From NCBI GenBank assembly GCA_902563575.1, contig CACEXV010000001.1:62001-126000 (forward strand): DNA of 64,000 bases, given 5' to 3'. A program made the translations under genes and the position numbers. The stretch's first letter is position 1. Each line of letters begins with the position of its first letter. Under the pieces are notes generated by a model. It was not told where the DNA came from. It saw nothing but the letters and a program-made list of their open reading frames with translations, and made no database searches. Shown here one piece after another: positions 23,703 through 32,530 of this stretch. Source of the stretch: an uncultured Pelagibacteraceae bacterium (GTDB lineage Bacteria > Pseudomonadota > Alphaproteobacteria > Pelagibacterales > Pelagibacteraceae).

Positions 23703-24565
23703 GATTTTTCCTCATTTCTCATCATTAATGTGTAGAATACCCAACAAACTAAAAGAACTATAAAGAAGTATATCAATGACATTGCTGCAGCTGGCCCTAA
23801 ATCAAACTGTCCTAATGCCATTTTAACTAAGTCTATAGATAAAAATGCAGTAGCATTGCCTGGACCTCCTCCAGTTAAAACAAATGGCTCTGTATAAATC
23901 ATGAAACTGTCCATGAACCTTAAGAGTATTGCAATCGTTAATACTTTTTTCATTTTAGGTAATTCAATTTTCGTAAAAATTGCCCAACGACTAGCTCCAT
24001 CAATTTCTGCTGCTTGATAGTAAGCAGGTTGAATAGATCTTAATCCTGCATAAGACAATAAAACTACTAACGATGTCCAATGCCATACATCCATTAGTAT
24101 AGTTGTGAACCAAGCATCACCAATCTGTTGAGTAAAGTTATAATCAAATCCTAAAGCATTAAGTGAATGACCTAAGAAACCAATATCTGGTAACGCAAAA
24201 ATATTCCACATAGCTCCAACAACGTTCCATGGAATTAAAAGTGGCATGGACATTAAAACTAAACAAACAGGTACCCCTATTCCCTCTTTAGGCATAGTAA
24301 GTGCAATAGCTATTCCTAACGGAATTTGAATAAATAAAATAATAAACGTAAATAAAAATTGTCTACCAAGTGATGCGTGAAATCTTTCGGATAACATGAT
24401 TTGTTTAAACCATCTTGTGCCTTCCCACATAAAAACATTATTCCCGAAAGTTTCCTGGAAAGCATAGTTTACTACTGTCATTAATGGAATAATGGCATTG
24501 AAAGCTACCAGCACAAATACTGGTATTACAAAGAACCACGCTTTTTGATTTACTGTTTTATTCAT
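23699..24565 (-). CDS. glpP: Glycerol-type ABC transporter permease 1
   Basis: A 288-residue permease starting with a membrane helix (AWFFVIPVFVLVAFNAIIPLMTV region). The EAA loop is YYQAAEIDGASRWAIFTKIELP. It pairs with the following permease to form the channel. The GGGPGNATAFLS segment near the C-terminus is usual in this subfamily. It overlaps the upstream ATPase gene and the downstream permease gene by 4 nt each. Confidence 0.87.
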   Translation of the reverse strand: MNKTVNQKAWFFVIPVFVLVAFNAIIPLMTVVNYAFQETFGNNVFMWEGTRWFKQIMLSERFHASLGRQFLFTFIILFIQIPLGIAIALTMPKEGIGVPVCLVLMSMPLLIPWNVVGAMWNIFALPDIGFLGHSLNALGFDYNFTQQIGDAWFTTILMDVWHWTSLVVLLSYAGLRSIQPAYYQAAEIDGASRWAIFTKIELPKMKKVLTIAILLRFMDSFMIYTEPFVLTGGGPGNATAFLSIDLVKMALGQFDLGPAAAMSLIYFFIVLLVCWVFYTLMMRNEEKS

Positions 24566-25626
24566 TCAATTATCCAACTATCTCCATATGTATAAGTATA
24601 TTCTTTTTTAAATTTTAAAAACGCAGATCCTGACGGAATATCTTCATTAGATTTTGCAATAATTTTTATTTTCCCGGTTTCACTTTCAGTATCTACAATT
24701 TTATGTCTTCCAGTATTACTTACTGATAGAACTTTAACTGGAATTCCTTCATTGCTAAAAGATATAAATTCAGGTCTCACACCAACCTCTGTTTTATTAA
24801 AATTACTTTTTTTAATTTGTTGGTGAGTTTCTATTTTTTTTCCATTAAAGATCACATCATTTCCTTTAATTTGACAAGGCAAAACATTCATGCCTGGTGA
24901 TCCAATAAAATATCCAACGAAAGTATGCTTAGGTTTTTCAAACAAATCTACTGGTGTACCTGTTTGAACAATTTGACCTTCATGCATTACCACTACTTGA
25001 TCAGCAAATGTTAAAGCCTCTGTTTGATCGTGTGTTACATAAATCATTGTTCTATTAATCTTTTGATGAAGTTCTTTAAGTTTAGATCTTAAAATCCATT
25101 TCAAATGTGGATCGATTACAGTTAATGGTTCATCGAACATAATAGCATTTACATCTGATCTTACCAATCCGCGCCCTAGTGAAATTTTTTGTTTACCATC
25201 TGCAGTTAGACCAGAAGCTCTATTGTTTAATGTTGAAGATAATTCCAACATTTCAGCTATCTCATGAACTTTTACTTTGATTTCTTCCTCTGGAACTTTT
25301 CTATTTCTTAAAGGAAAAGCTAAGTTATCATACACTGTCATCGTGTCATAAATGACAGGGAATTGAAAAATCTGCGCGATATTTCTCTCTACAGGACTCA
25401 ACCCAGAAATAACTTTATCATCAAATAAAATATCACCTTTAGTTGGTGTAATTAATCCAGAAATAATATTTAATAATGTTGTCTTGCCGCAACCTGACGG
25501 GCCTAATAAAGCATAAGCGCCCCCATCATTCCAATCAATGTCTACTCCTCTGATTGCCCAGTCAGCATCTGAAGACTGAGTTTTTAAATAACTATGACTT
25601 AAACCTTTTAGTGTAACTTTAGCCAT
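24562..25626 (-). CDS. glpT: Glycerol-type ABC transporter ATPase 2, degenerate signature
   Basis: A 354-residue MalK-like ATPase with C-terminal OB-type domain (HQQ..KVGVRPEFI region). Walker A GPSGCGKTT (42-50), Q-loop IFQF, Walker B IMFDEP and H-loop YVTHDQTEAL (H199) are intact. The LSGGQ signature is replaced by LTADGKQ (140-146). In the heterodimer with the preceding ATPase, its Walker/H side would pair with the intact partner signature, forming the one canonical site. The name follows rhizobial GlpSTPQ, unrelated to E. coli GlpT antiporter. Confidence 0.87.
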   Translation of the reverse strand: MAKVTLKGLSHSYLKTQSSDADWAIRGVDIDWNDGGAYALLGPSGCGKTTLLNIISGLITPTKGDILFDDKVISGLSPVERNIAQIFQFPVIYDTMTVYDNLAFPLRNRKVPEEEIKVKVHEIAEMLELSSTLNNRASGLTADGKQKISLGRGLVRSDVNAIMFDEPLTVIDPHLKWILRSKLKELHQKINRTMIYVTHDQTEALTFADQVVVMHEGQIVQTGTPVDLFEKPKHTFVGYFIGSPGMNVLPCQIKGNDVIFNGKKIETHQQIKKSNFNKTEVGVRPEFISFSNEGIPVKVLSVSNTGRHKIVDTESETGKIKIIAKSNEDIPSGSAFLKFKKEYTYTYGDSWIIE

Positions 25627-26683
25627 TGGATACTAACCTTTCATTTTGATCAAAATAAACAAACTCATCTGTATTCATGTATAAATTCATCTCATCGCCA
25701 ACGTTTTTTTGAAAAACGCCATTAGACAAAGAAACCCAATTCAAATTTCCATTTGTAAAGTGTATTAAGCTCTCGGAACCACTAATCTCAGAGATTAAAA
25801 CTTTGCCTTTTATCTCAAGTGTATTTGTGCCCTCTTTATAAGTCGTAATATTGTGGGGTCTAATACCTACTTTGTATTCACCGTCTTTAATATTTAATTT
25901 GGTCTTCCATTGAATGTCATTTTGTAAAAATGAACACTGGTCTCCTGATTTTTTTATTTTAGCAATATTCATTGGTGGATCACTAAAGACCTGGGCTGAA
26001 ACTAGAGAGTTAGGTTTATTATAAGTATCTAAAGTTTTTCCATATTGAATGATCTTACCTTCCTGTAACGTTGCAGTATTACCACCTAAAAGTAAAGCTT
26101 CTGAGGGTTCTGTGGTTGCATAAACTACAATACAATCTCTATTTTCAAATAATTTTGGTAATTCTTCCCTCAATTCCTCTCTTAATTTAAAATCCAAGTT
26201 AGCAAGTGGTTCATCTAAAAGAATTAAGTCTGAGTCTTTTACAAGTGCTCTTGCTAAAGCAGTTCTTTGTTGTTGTCCTCCGGAAAGCTCATTTGGTTTT
26301 TTATTCAACATTCCAGAGAGTTTTAGTAATTCTGCAACTTTACCAACTCTTTGTTTTGTTTCATCTGAACTTACTCCAGTAATTTTTAATGGAGATGCAA
26401 TGTTGTCATAAACTGTGAAGTTGGGATAATTAATGAATTGTTGGTAAACCATTGAGACATTTCTTTTTTGAACTTTCATACCTGTCACATTTTCGTTGTT
26501 AAACCAAATCTCGCCTGATGTTGGTTTATCTAGACCAGCCATAATTTGCATAAGTGTTGTCTTGCCAGAAAGTGTTGGGCCTAAAAGAATATTAATTGTA
26601 TTTTTTTCTAATTTTAAATTTGTTGAATAAATATGAGTATCTAATCCTATTTTTTTTTCTACGTTTTTTAATTCTAGGCTCAT
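25619..26683 (-). CDS. glpS: Glycerol-type ABC transporter ATPase 1, H-loop His missing
   Basis: A 354-residue MalK-like ATPase. Walker A GPTLSGKTT (35-43), Q-loop VYQQF, intact signature LSGGQQQR (133-140) and Walker B LILLDEP are present. The H-loop reads YATTEPSEAL, where T191 occupies the position of the switch histidine. It is complementary to the next ATPase, which has the His but lacks the signature. It overlaps that gene by 8 nt. A strong terminator hairpin separates it from the upstream binding-protein gene, so the ATPase and permease genes depend on read-through or an internal promoter. Confidence 0.87.
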   Translation of the reverse strand: MSLELKNVEKKIGLDTHIYSTNLKLEKNTINILLGPTLSGKTTLMQIMAGLDKPTSGEIWFNNENVTGMKVQKRNVSMVYQQFINYPNFTVYDNIASPLKITGVSSDETKQRVGKVAELLKLSGMLNKKPNELSGGQQQRTALARALVKDSDLILLDEPLANLDFKLREELREELPKLFENRDCIVVYATTEPSEALLLGGNTATLQEGKIIQYGKTLDTYNKPNSLVSAQVFSDPPMNIAKIKKSGDQCSFLQNDIQWKTKLNIKDGEYKVGIRPHNITTYKEGTNTLEIKGKVLISEISGSESLIHFTNGNLNWVSLSNGVFQKNVGDEMNLYMNTDEFVYFDQNERLVSNG

Positions 26684-26705
26684 ATTTTTGAATTCCGTTT
26701 TAAAA

Positions 26706-26730
26706 AAAGGGGGCCGTTAAAGCCCCCTTT
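26706..26730 (-). terminator. Rho-independent terminator/attenuator after glpV
   Basis: On the minus strand AAAGGGGGC and GCCCCCTTT form a 9-bp stem around a 7-nt loop, followed by more T residues. It lies 20 nt after the binding-protein stop and before glpS. It would let the binding protein be made in excess over the membrane subunits. Confidence 0.9.
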
Positions 26731-26750
26731 AAATTTAGATTAAACCTAAA

Positions 26751-28484
26751 TTACTTCCAAGCTCTTTCGAATGGAACTGTTTTACCTTTAGGTTTCTCAT
26801 TTCGTTTAGCTTTTGGTGATCCTGGTTGTTTCAACCAATAATCAGCACCTTTCGGTTTAGCTAATCTTGGACCACATCCACCGTATGTATTGTTTGCTTT
26901 ATCAGCAGCTTCCATACGAGACATAACTAAGTTCATCTCTTCTGCAAGACGATCCATAGCTTGTTGTGGAGTAAACGCCCCTGAGTTTACATCTCCAATT
27001 TGTTGCCACCAGATTTGTGCAAGTTTCGGATAGTCCGGAACATTGATACCTGTCGGTGACCACAATACTCTGTTTTTAGATCTGTAGAATTCTACAAGTC
27101 CACCAAGTTTTGGAGCTCTCTTAGTAAAGTGTTTGTGATTAATTGTACTATCTCTAATGATAGTTAAACCAACGTCACTTTTCTTAAGATCAACAGTTTT
27201 TGATACTACAAACTGAGCGTATAACCATGCAGCTTTTCTTCTGTCAACTGGAGTAGACTTAAATAAAGTCCATGATCCAGCATCTTGATAACCAAGCTTC
27301 ATACCTTCATCCCAGTAAGGACCTTTTGGTGATGGTCCCATTCTCCATAAAGGATTACCATTATCATCAACTGTTTTGTTTCCAGTACTTTTTGGAGCAA
27401 CCATTGATGCCGTGAACGCTGTATACCAGAAAATTTGCTGAGCAACGTTTCCTGATGATAAAGCTGGCAGAGACTGATAGAAGTCCATCGCTGCAGCACC
27501 TGGAGGTGCATAAGCTCTTAACCACTCGTCCCATTTTCTGATTGCATATACGGCAGCAGGACCATTTGCAGCCCCACCTCTTGCTACGTCAGCACCAACT
27601 GGGTTACAAGAACCTTTTTCCATTCTTATTCCCCACTCATCTACTGGTACACCATTTGGTTTACCAACTGAACCTGCACCAGCCATTGATAACCACGCGT
27701 CAGTCATTCTCCATCCTAAGTCTGGAGCTCTCTTACCGTAGTCCATGTGACCGTATACTCTAACACCGTCGATATTCTTTACGTCTTTTGTAAAGTATTC
27801 AGCGATATCTTCGTAAGCAGACCAGTTAACTGGTACACCTAAATCGTATCCGTATTTAGCTTTGAAACCTTTTTTGATTTCAGGTCTGTCAAACCAATCT
27901 TTTCTAAACCAATAAAGGTTAGCAAATTGTTGGTCAGGTAATTGATATAAATCACCATCTGGACCTGTAGTAAATGATTTACCGATGAAATCATCGATAT
28001 CTAATGTTGGTAAAGTAACGTCTTTACCTTCACCTTTCATCCACTTAGTTAAGTTTACTGCTAACTGAAGTCTTGAGTGCGTACCGATCAAATCTGAGTC
28101 ATTGATGTATGCATCATATAAGTTTCTTCCAGTTTGCATTTGAGTTTGTACAGCTTGTACTACTTCTCCTTCTCCAAGTAACTGGTGATTAACTTTAATT
28201 CCAGTTATTTCCCCAAAAGCTTTGGTTAAAACTTTTGACTCATATTCGTGAGTTGGAATAGTTTCTGACAATACATTTATTTCCATTCCTTTGAATGGCT
28301 TTGCAGCATTGTGGAACCAATTAAGTTCTTTCTCTCTTTCTTTTGCAGAAATTGTTGAAAGACTAAACTCACCATTTGACCATTTCTTAATTGCTGCTCC
28401 GTGTCCGTCAGCTACAGCATTTGAAATAGTAATTAGAGAAATTGAAACAGCAACAGCTAAAATATTCTTTAATGTTTTTAACAT
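26751..28484 (-). CDS. glpV: Glycerol-type ABC transporter periplasmic binding protein
   Basis: A large 577-residue binding protein with signal peptide (MLKTLKNILAVAVSISLITI..., cleavage near NAVA-DGHG). The size and the features FKGMEINVLSETIP, SWTLFKSTPVDRRKAAWLYAQF and the C-terminal proline/lysine-rich GGCGPRLAKPKGADYWLKQPG are those of GlpV-type proteins, which are longer than usual sugar-binding proteins. GAGGGA precedes the ATG. It is the first gene of the transporter block, after glpK (100 nt). Substrate glycerol is inferred from glpK and gpsA upstream. Confidence 0.88.
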   Translation of the reverse strand: MLKTLKNILAVAVSISLITISNAVADGHGAAIKKWSNGEFSLSTISAKEREKELNWFHNAAKPFKGMEINVLSETIPTHEYESKVLTKAFGEITGIKVNHQLLGEGEVVQAVQTQMQTGRNLYDAYINDSDLIGTHSRLQLAVNLTKWMKGEGKDVTLPTLDIDDFIGKSFTTGPDGDLYQLPDQQFANLYWFRKDWFDRPEIKKGFKAKYGYDLGVPVNWSAYEDIAEYFTKDVKNIDGVRVYGHMDYGKRAPDLGWRMTDAWLSMAGAGSVGKPNGVPVDEWGIRMEKGSCNPVGADVARGGAANGPAAVYAIRKWDEWLRAYAPPGAAAMDFYQSLPALSSGNVAQQIFWYTAFTASMVAPKSTGNKTVDDNGNPLWRMGPSPKGPYWDEGMKLGYQDAGSWTLFKSTPVDRRKAAWLYAQFVVSKTVDLKKSDVGLTIIRDSTINHKHFTKRAPKLGGLVEFYRSKNRVLWSPTGINVPDYPKLAQIWWQQIGDVNSGAFTPQQAMDRLAEEMNLVMSRMEAADKANNTYGGCGPRLAKPKGADYWLKQPGSPKAKRNEKPKGKTVPFERAWK

Positions 28485-28584
28485 AGATTATTTCCCTCGT
28501 TGTTGTTTTTAATTACATTATTGAACCAAAAATCAACTACAATGTACAGAGAGTTAAATTAAATAATTACAACTTTTAAGTGTA

Positions 28585-30066
28585 TTAATTTATTAAAGCT
28601 CGCTTGACTGCCTTTTCCCAACCTTCAATTAGCAGTGATCTGGATTTATTTTTCATTTTAGGGGAAAATTTTTTATCTAAATTCCAATTTTTTGAAATAT
28701 CTTTCAGTGATTTATACACACCGATTTGCAAACCAGCCATAAAAGCTGCACCTAAAGCTGTAGTTTCTTGAACCTTAGGTCTTAAGACTTTTACACTTAT
28801 GATATCCGATAAAAATTGCGAAAACCAATTATTCATCACCATACCGCCATCAACTTTTACGATTTTAGGTCTTAGCCCATCGTGTTTCATAGCTTCAAAA
28901 AGATCAAAAGTTTGATATGCAACTGCTTCGATAGTAGCTCTAACTATTTCTTTTGGGCTAGTGTCCCTAGTTATGCCGCTTAAAACTCCTCTGGCATTTG
29001 CATCCCAATAAGGTGCTCCTAACCCAGTAAATGCAGGAACTAAATAAATATCGTTATTGTTGTTTAGTGATTTTACTATTTTTTCTGTTTCAGGAGCTTT
29101 TTTGAAAAATTTCATTCTATCTCTCAACCATTGAACACCTGCGCCTGCTATAAAAATAGATCCTTCCATAGCGTAAGTTGTTTTTCCATTAATTCTATAG
29201 GCAATTGTAGTTAATAGACGATTTTTTGAGTAAATTTTTTTAAACCCCGTATTTAACAATACAAAAGCTCCAGTTCCATATGTGCTTTTTAAAGAACCTG
29301 GTTCAAAACAACATTGTCCAATGGTGGCTGATTGCTGATCGCCCACTACACCATTGATGGGTATTGATTTGCCTGTTAAAGATTTATGGGTTTGTCCAAA
29401 ATCATCCGCGCAATTTTTAACTTCGGGTAAAATATGCTTTTTAATTTTAAGTAATTTTAGAATAGCATCATCCCATTTATTAGATGAGATATTATATATC
29501 ATTGTTCTACTCGCATTTGTTGCGTCCGTAGCATGGACTTTTCCTCTCGTCAGTCTCCAAATTAAAAAACTATCAATAGTTCCAAACAACAACTGTTTGC
29601 TATTCATCAATTTTCTTGCTTTTGGAACATTGTCTAATATCCATTTAATTTTTGTTCCAGAGAAATAAGAGTCTATTAGAAGACCTGTTTTATTGAAAAC
29701 CATTGTATCTTTGTTTTGCTTTCTCAACTTTTTACAAAACTCTTCAGTTCTTCTATCTTGCCAAACAATAGCTTTATAAACTGGTCTTCCTGTTTTTTTA
29801 TCCCATAAAACCGTTGTCTCTCTTTGGTTTGTTATACCAATGCTTAATATTTTACCTTTTAATTTTTTTGCTTTTTTAATTACATCTTGTAAAGTTTTTA
29901 CAGTTGTTTTCCAAATTTCGTCAGGATTATGCTCAACCCATCCACTCTTTGGAAAATATTGAGTAAACTCCTTTTGTGAGGAATAAATGGGTTTACCTTT
30001 TAAATCAAAAAGAATTGATCTATTAGATGTTGTCCCTGCATCAATTGAAATTATAAATTTTCTCAT
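28585..30066 (-). CDS. glpK: Glycerol kinase
   Basis: A 493-residue FGGY kinase. IDAGTTSNRSILFD is the phosphate-binding loop, GITNQRET and WQDRRT carry the glycerol-contacting Arg, YGTGAFVLLNTG and the KVDGGMVMNNWF adenosine motif follow. It makes sn-glycerol 3-phosphate from glycerol and ATP. It overlaps gpsA by 4 nt and precedes the glycerol ABC genes. The combination marks a dedicated glycerol use module. Confidence 0.94.
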   Translation of the reverse strand: MRKFIISIDAGTTSNRSILFDLKGKPIYSSQKEFTQYFPKSGWVEHNPDEIWKTTVKTLQDVIKKAKKLKGKILSIGITNQRETTVLWDKKTGRPVYKAIVWQDRRTEEFCKKLRKQNKDTMVFNKTGLLIDSYFSGTKIKWILDNVPKARKLMNSKQLLFGTIDSFLIWRLTRGKVHATDATNASRTMIYNISSNKWDDAILKLLKIKKHILPEVKNCADDFGQTHKSLTGKSIPINGVVGDQQSATIGQCCFEPGSLKSTYGTGAFVLLNTGFKKIYSKNRLLTTIAYRINGKTTYAMEGSIFIAGAGVQWLRDRMKFFKKAPETEKIVKSLNNNNDIYLVPAFTGLGAPYWDANARGVLSGITRDTSPKEIVRATIEAVAYQTFDLFEAMKHDGLRPKIVKVDGGMVMNNWFSQFLSDIISVKVLRPKVQETTALGAAFMAGLQIGVYKSLKDISKNWNLDKKFSPKMKNKSRSLLIEGWEKAVKRALIN

Positions 30067-31109
30067 CTAAATGCTTCCCAATTTAATTCGAGTTTTTTAT
30101 CTTCAACAATAGCATTAATCATACCAAGCATTAAAGGTAATTTATTTTCATCAAAATCCTCCTTTACCTTTCTTGCAATTTCTTTGGCAAGGTCAGCTCC
30201 TTCAACTGTGACTTTTTCCATTTTTGTTTTTTTTGCCTCTGAAAAAGTTAAACCTTCTCCAATGTAAGCTCCCATTTTTGCATTTCTTCCGCCGCCAGAG
30301 CTGACATAAAGATCTCCTAAACCTGCAAGGCCCTTAACTGTTTCTTTTTTTCCATTTAATCGTTCGACAAAAATTTCCATTTCGTGGATTGATTGTTTGA
30401 TAAGTGCAGAAGCTGTATTTAAATAATTTTTTTCTCTCAATTCATCAGAGATGTTTTTGCTACATAAACCTTTTGCCGCCCCTACAGCCATAGAAAAAAT
30501 ATTTTTAATTGCAGCTGATACTTCGACACCATTTAAATCATCAGAACATGAAGTATGATAATAGCTGGTGTTTAACATATCGGCTATTTTTTTTGCAGTT
30601 TTCAATTCTTTATTGGCTATAACAACACTGCTGTGAACTTTGTTTGCTAATCCAGTTGCTAGACATGGGCCTCCAACAGCTGAAATATTAACTTTTGAAA
30701 TACCACCTTCATTTAATAATCTTTCTAATTTATCCACTAATAGCTCATATTTATTTTTATAAATACTCAGACCTTTTGTTAACATCAATAAATTTGGAAT
30801 TTTCTTTCCTTTAAACAGCCTGCTCAATTGATCTGCAGCCCATCCAATTCCTTTCGAGCTTATCCCTAGAACCACTAAATCAACATGAGATTTGAACAAC
30901 TCATCAAAATTTTGAAATTTAAATATTTTTATTTCATTTGGTATTTGCGTATTTAGTGATGGATGTAAATTATCATTTTTTTTTATATTATCTATAAATT
31001 CATTTTCTAGGTGAGTGCCTATTATAGTGGTATCATGATTATTGTCTAAGCAGGGAAGTGCAAAAGCAGAACCCATAGCCCCTGCTCCTATAATAACAAT
31101 TTTTGCCAT
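30063..31109 (-). CDS. gpsA: NAD(P)-dependent glycerol-3-phosphate dehydrogenase, GpsA type
   Basis: A 348-residue protein: IIGAGAMGSAFA nucleotide loop, LTKGLS, VGGPCLATGLANK (family GPxxA motif), the catalytic-Lys helix GVEVSAAIKNIFSMAVGAAKGL, and GLAGLGDLYVSS. It interconverts glycerol 3-phosphate and dihydroxyacetone phosphate. Placed directly before glpK, it may serve glycerol oxidation in place of the quinone-linked GlpD, which is not seen here; it is also needed for phospholipid synthesis. It starts one base before the end of trkH. Confidence 0.9.
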   Translation of the reverse strand: MAKIVIIGAGAMGSAFALPCLDNNHDTTIIGTHLENEFIDNIKKNDNLHPSLNTQIPNEIKIFKFQNFDELFKSHVDLVVLGISSKGIGWAADQLSRLFKGKKIPNLLMLTKGLSIYKNKYELLVDKLERLLNEGGISKVNISAVGGPCLATGLANKVHSSVVIANKELKTAKKIADMLNTSYYHTSCSDDLNGVEVSAAIKNIFSMAVGAAKGLCSKNISDELREKNYLNTASALIKQSIHEMEIFVERLNGKKETVKGLAGLGDLYVSSGGGRNAKMGAYIGEGLTFSEAKKTKMEKVTVEGADLAKEIARKVKEDFDENKLPLMLGMINAIVEDKKLELNWEAFR

Positions 31110-32528
31110 TTAATTTTTAAAAATTATTTTTCTGATAACAATTAATAAAGATATTAACTCAATTTTTCCAATAATCATAAATAATATTAATGAGATTTTA
31201 GTTGATGTTAATAATCTATTAAAATTGTCTAGGTTTAAATCAAATAAATTAGAGTTAACAGTGTTAGTTAAAGTTAAAATTGATAATTTAAATGATGTCT
31301 CAAAACCGATATCATCAATAATTAATAATCCTGACAGTATAAAAGTTGATATAAAAAAACATATAAATATTAAAAAAGCTGCTCGTATGTTATCATTATT
31401 AATTTTCATTTCAGTGCCCATGATGCTTTGATTTATTACATTATTAGGTCTTACCAACTTTAATACTTCTGAAATAGATGCTTTAATTAAAATATAAAGT
31501 CTGAGAAATTTAATACCTGATGTGGTCGATATAAGTGATCCGCCTATTAATGTTAAAATTAAGAAATAAAGAGATATATCCTCTTGAGTTTTGCTTATTG
31601 TAATACCTGAGTTTCCGACACTACTAATTACATTAATCAATATTTCATTTAAATCGAGTTGATTACTAGTAAAAATTAAAATGGTAGAAAGTAATGCAAT
31701 TAAAAAAATTAATGCATAATCCTCTCTATGATTATTTATTAAATTTCTCTTATTAAAGAAATTTATGAAGATAAAAATATTCATTAAAGGAATTAGAAGA
31801 CATATTGCTAAAGATATTTGTTGTGTTTGATTTGTTATTATTTGACTTAATGAGTTTGTTGGCAAAAACCCCCCTGTGGATACCAATGTCATACTTAAAT
31901 TGAGCGCATTGAATAATCTAACACCAGAAAGATTAAGAATAAAAAAAATTGTTATTGATGTGATTAAATATAATAAAAATATTTTTAATATTAAAGTTTT
32001 TGTGTGAATCTCTGTTTTTATACCTCCATCGTCGCTAAAAGTTAAATTATTCAATTTAAATTGAAACTCTTGTTTTGAAAAGATTATCACCAAAAATAAT
32101 AAAAAATAAAAACCCCCTATCCACTGAGAGGATGATCTCCATAATATTAGGGTAGGATCAATATATTTAATATTTTCAAAAATTGAAAATCCTGTTGAAG
32201 TAATGCCTGATAGACTTTCAAATATAGAGTCTATAAATGATATTTGATAATTGCTGAAGTAATAAGGTATTGAAATTATTAATGATATTGTGAAATAAGT
32301 TAAAATGATTAAAGAAATTTGTTCATTAAAATTCATTTTTTTATTTGAGTTTTTGCCTAAGAAATAAAAAATGAAGCCTATAATCAGAGAAACGATTAAT
32401 GTAGTTATATACGTTTCTAAGCTTAAGAAATAATCAAAGTAATTTGAATATAAAATATTAATGAATGATAAAAAACTTATTGGAAAACACAATAATCCCA
32501 AATAAAAAAAGATCGACTTAAAATTCAT
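31110..32528 (-). CDS. trkH: Trk-type potassium uptake membrane subunit
   Basis: A 472-residue polytopic protein with four pore-loop repeats. Filter segments read TSTGF (110-114), STGGF (217-221), VGNSG (304-308) and TNTVNS (431-436 region, counted at about 421-426 by tens blocks). In most TrkH proteins the fourth is TNTGPG, so the filter Gly is Val here. RSSSQWIGGFYFLLF and TTSGIKFLRLYIL are typical. It imports potassium with the cytoplasmic TrkA encoded 2 nt upstream. The altered fourth loop may change selectivity. Confidence 0.9.
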   Translation of the reverse strand: MNFKSIFFYLGLLCFPISFLSFINILYSNYFDYFLSLETYITTLIVSLIIGFIFYFLGKNSNKKMNFNEQISLIILTYFTISLIISIPYYFSNYQISFIDSIFESLSGITSTGFSIFENIKYIDPTLILWRSSSQWIGGFYFLLFLVIIFSKQEFQFKLNNLTFSDDGGIKTEIHTKTLILKIFLLYLITSITIFFILNLSGVRLFNALNLSMTLVSTGGFLPTNSLSQIITNQTQQISLAICLLIPLMNIFIFINFFNKRNLINNHREDYALIFLIALLSTILIFTSNQLDLNEILINVISSVGNSGITISKTQEDISLYFLILTLIGGSLISTTSGIKFLRLYILIKASISEVLKLVRPNNVINQSIMGTEMKINNDNIRAAFLIFICFFISTFILSGLLIIDDIGFETSFKLSILTLTNTVNSNLFDLNLDNFNRLLTSTKISLILFMIIGKIELISLLIVIRKIIFKN

Positions 32529-32530
32529 TG

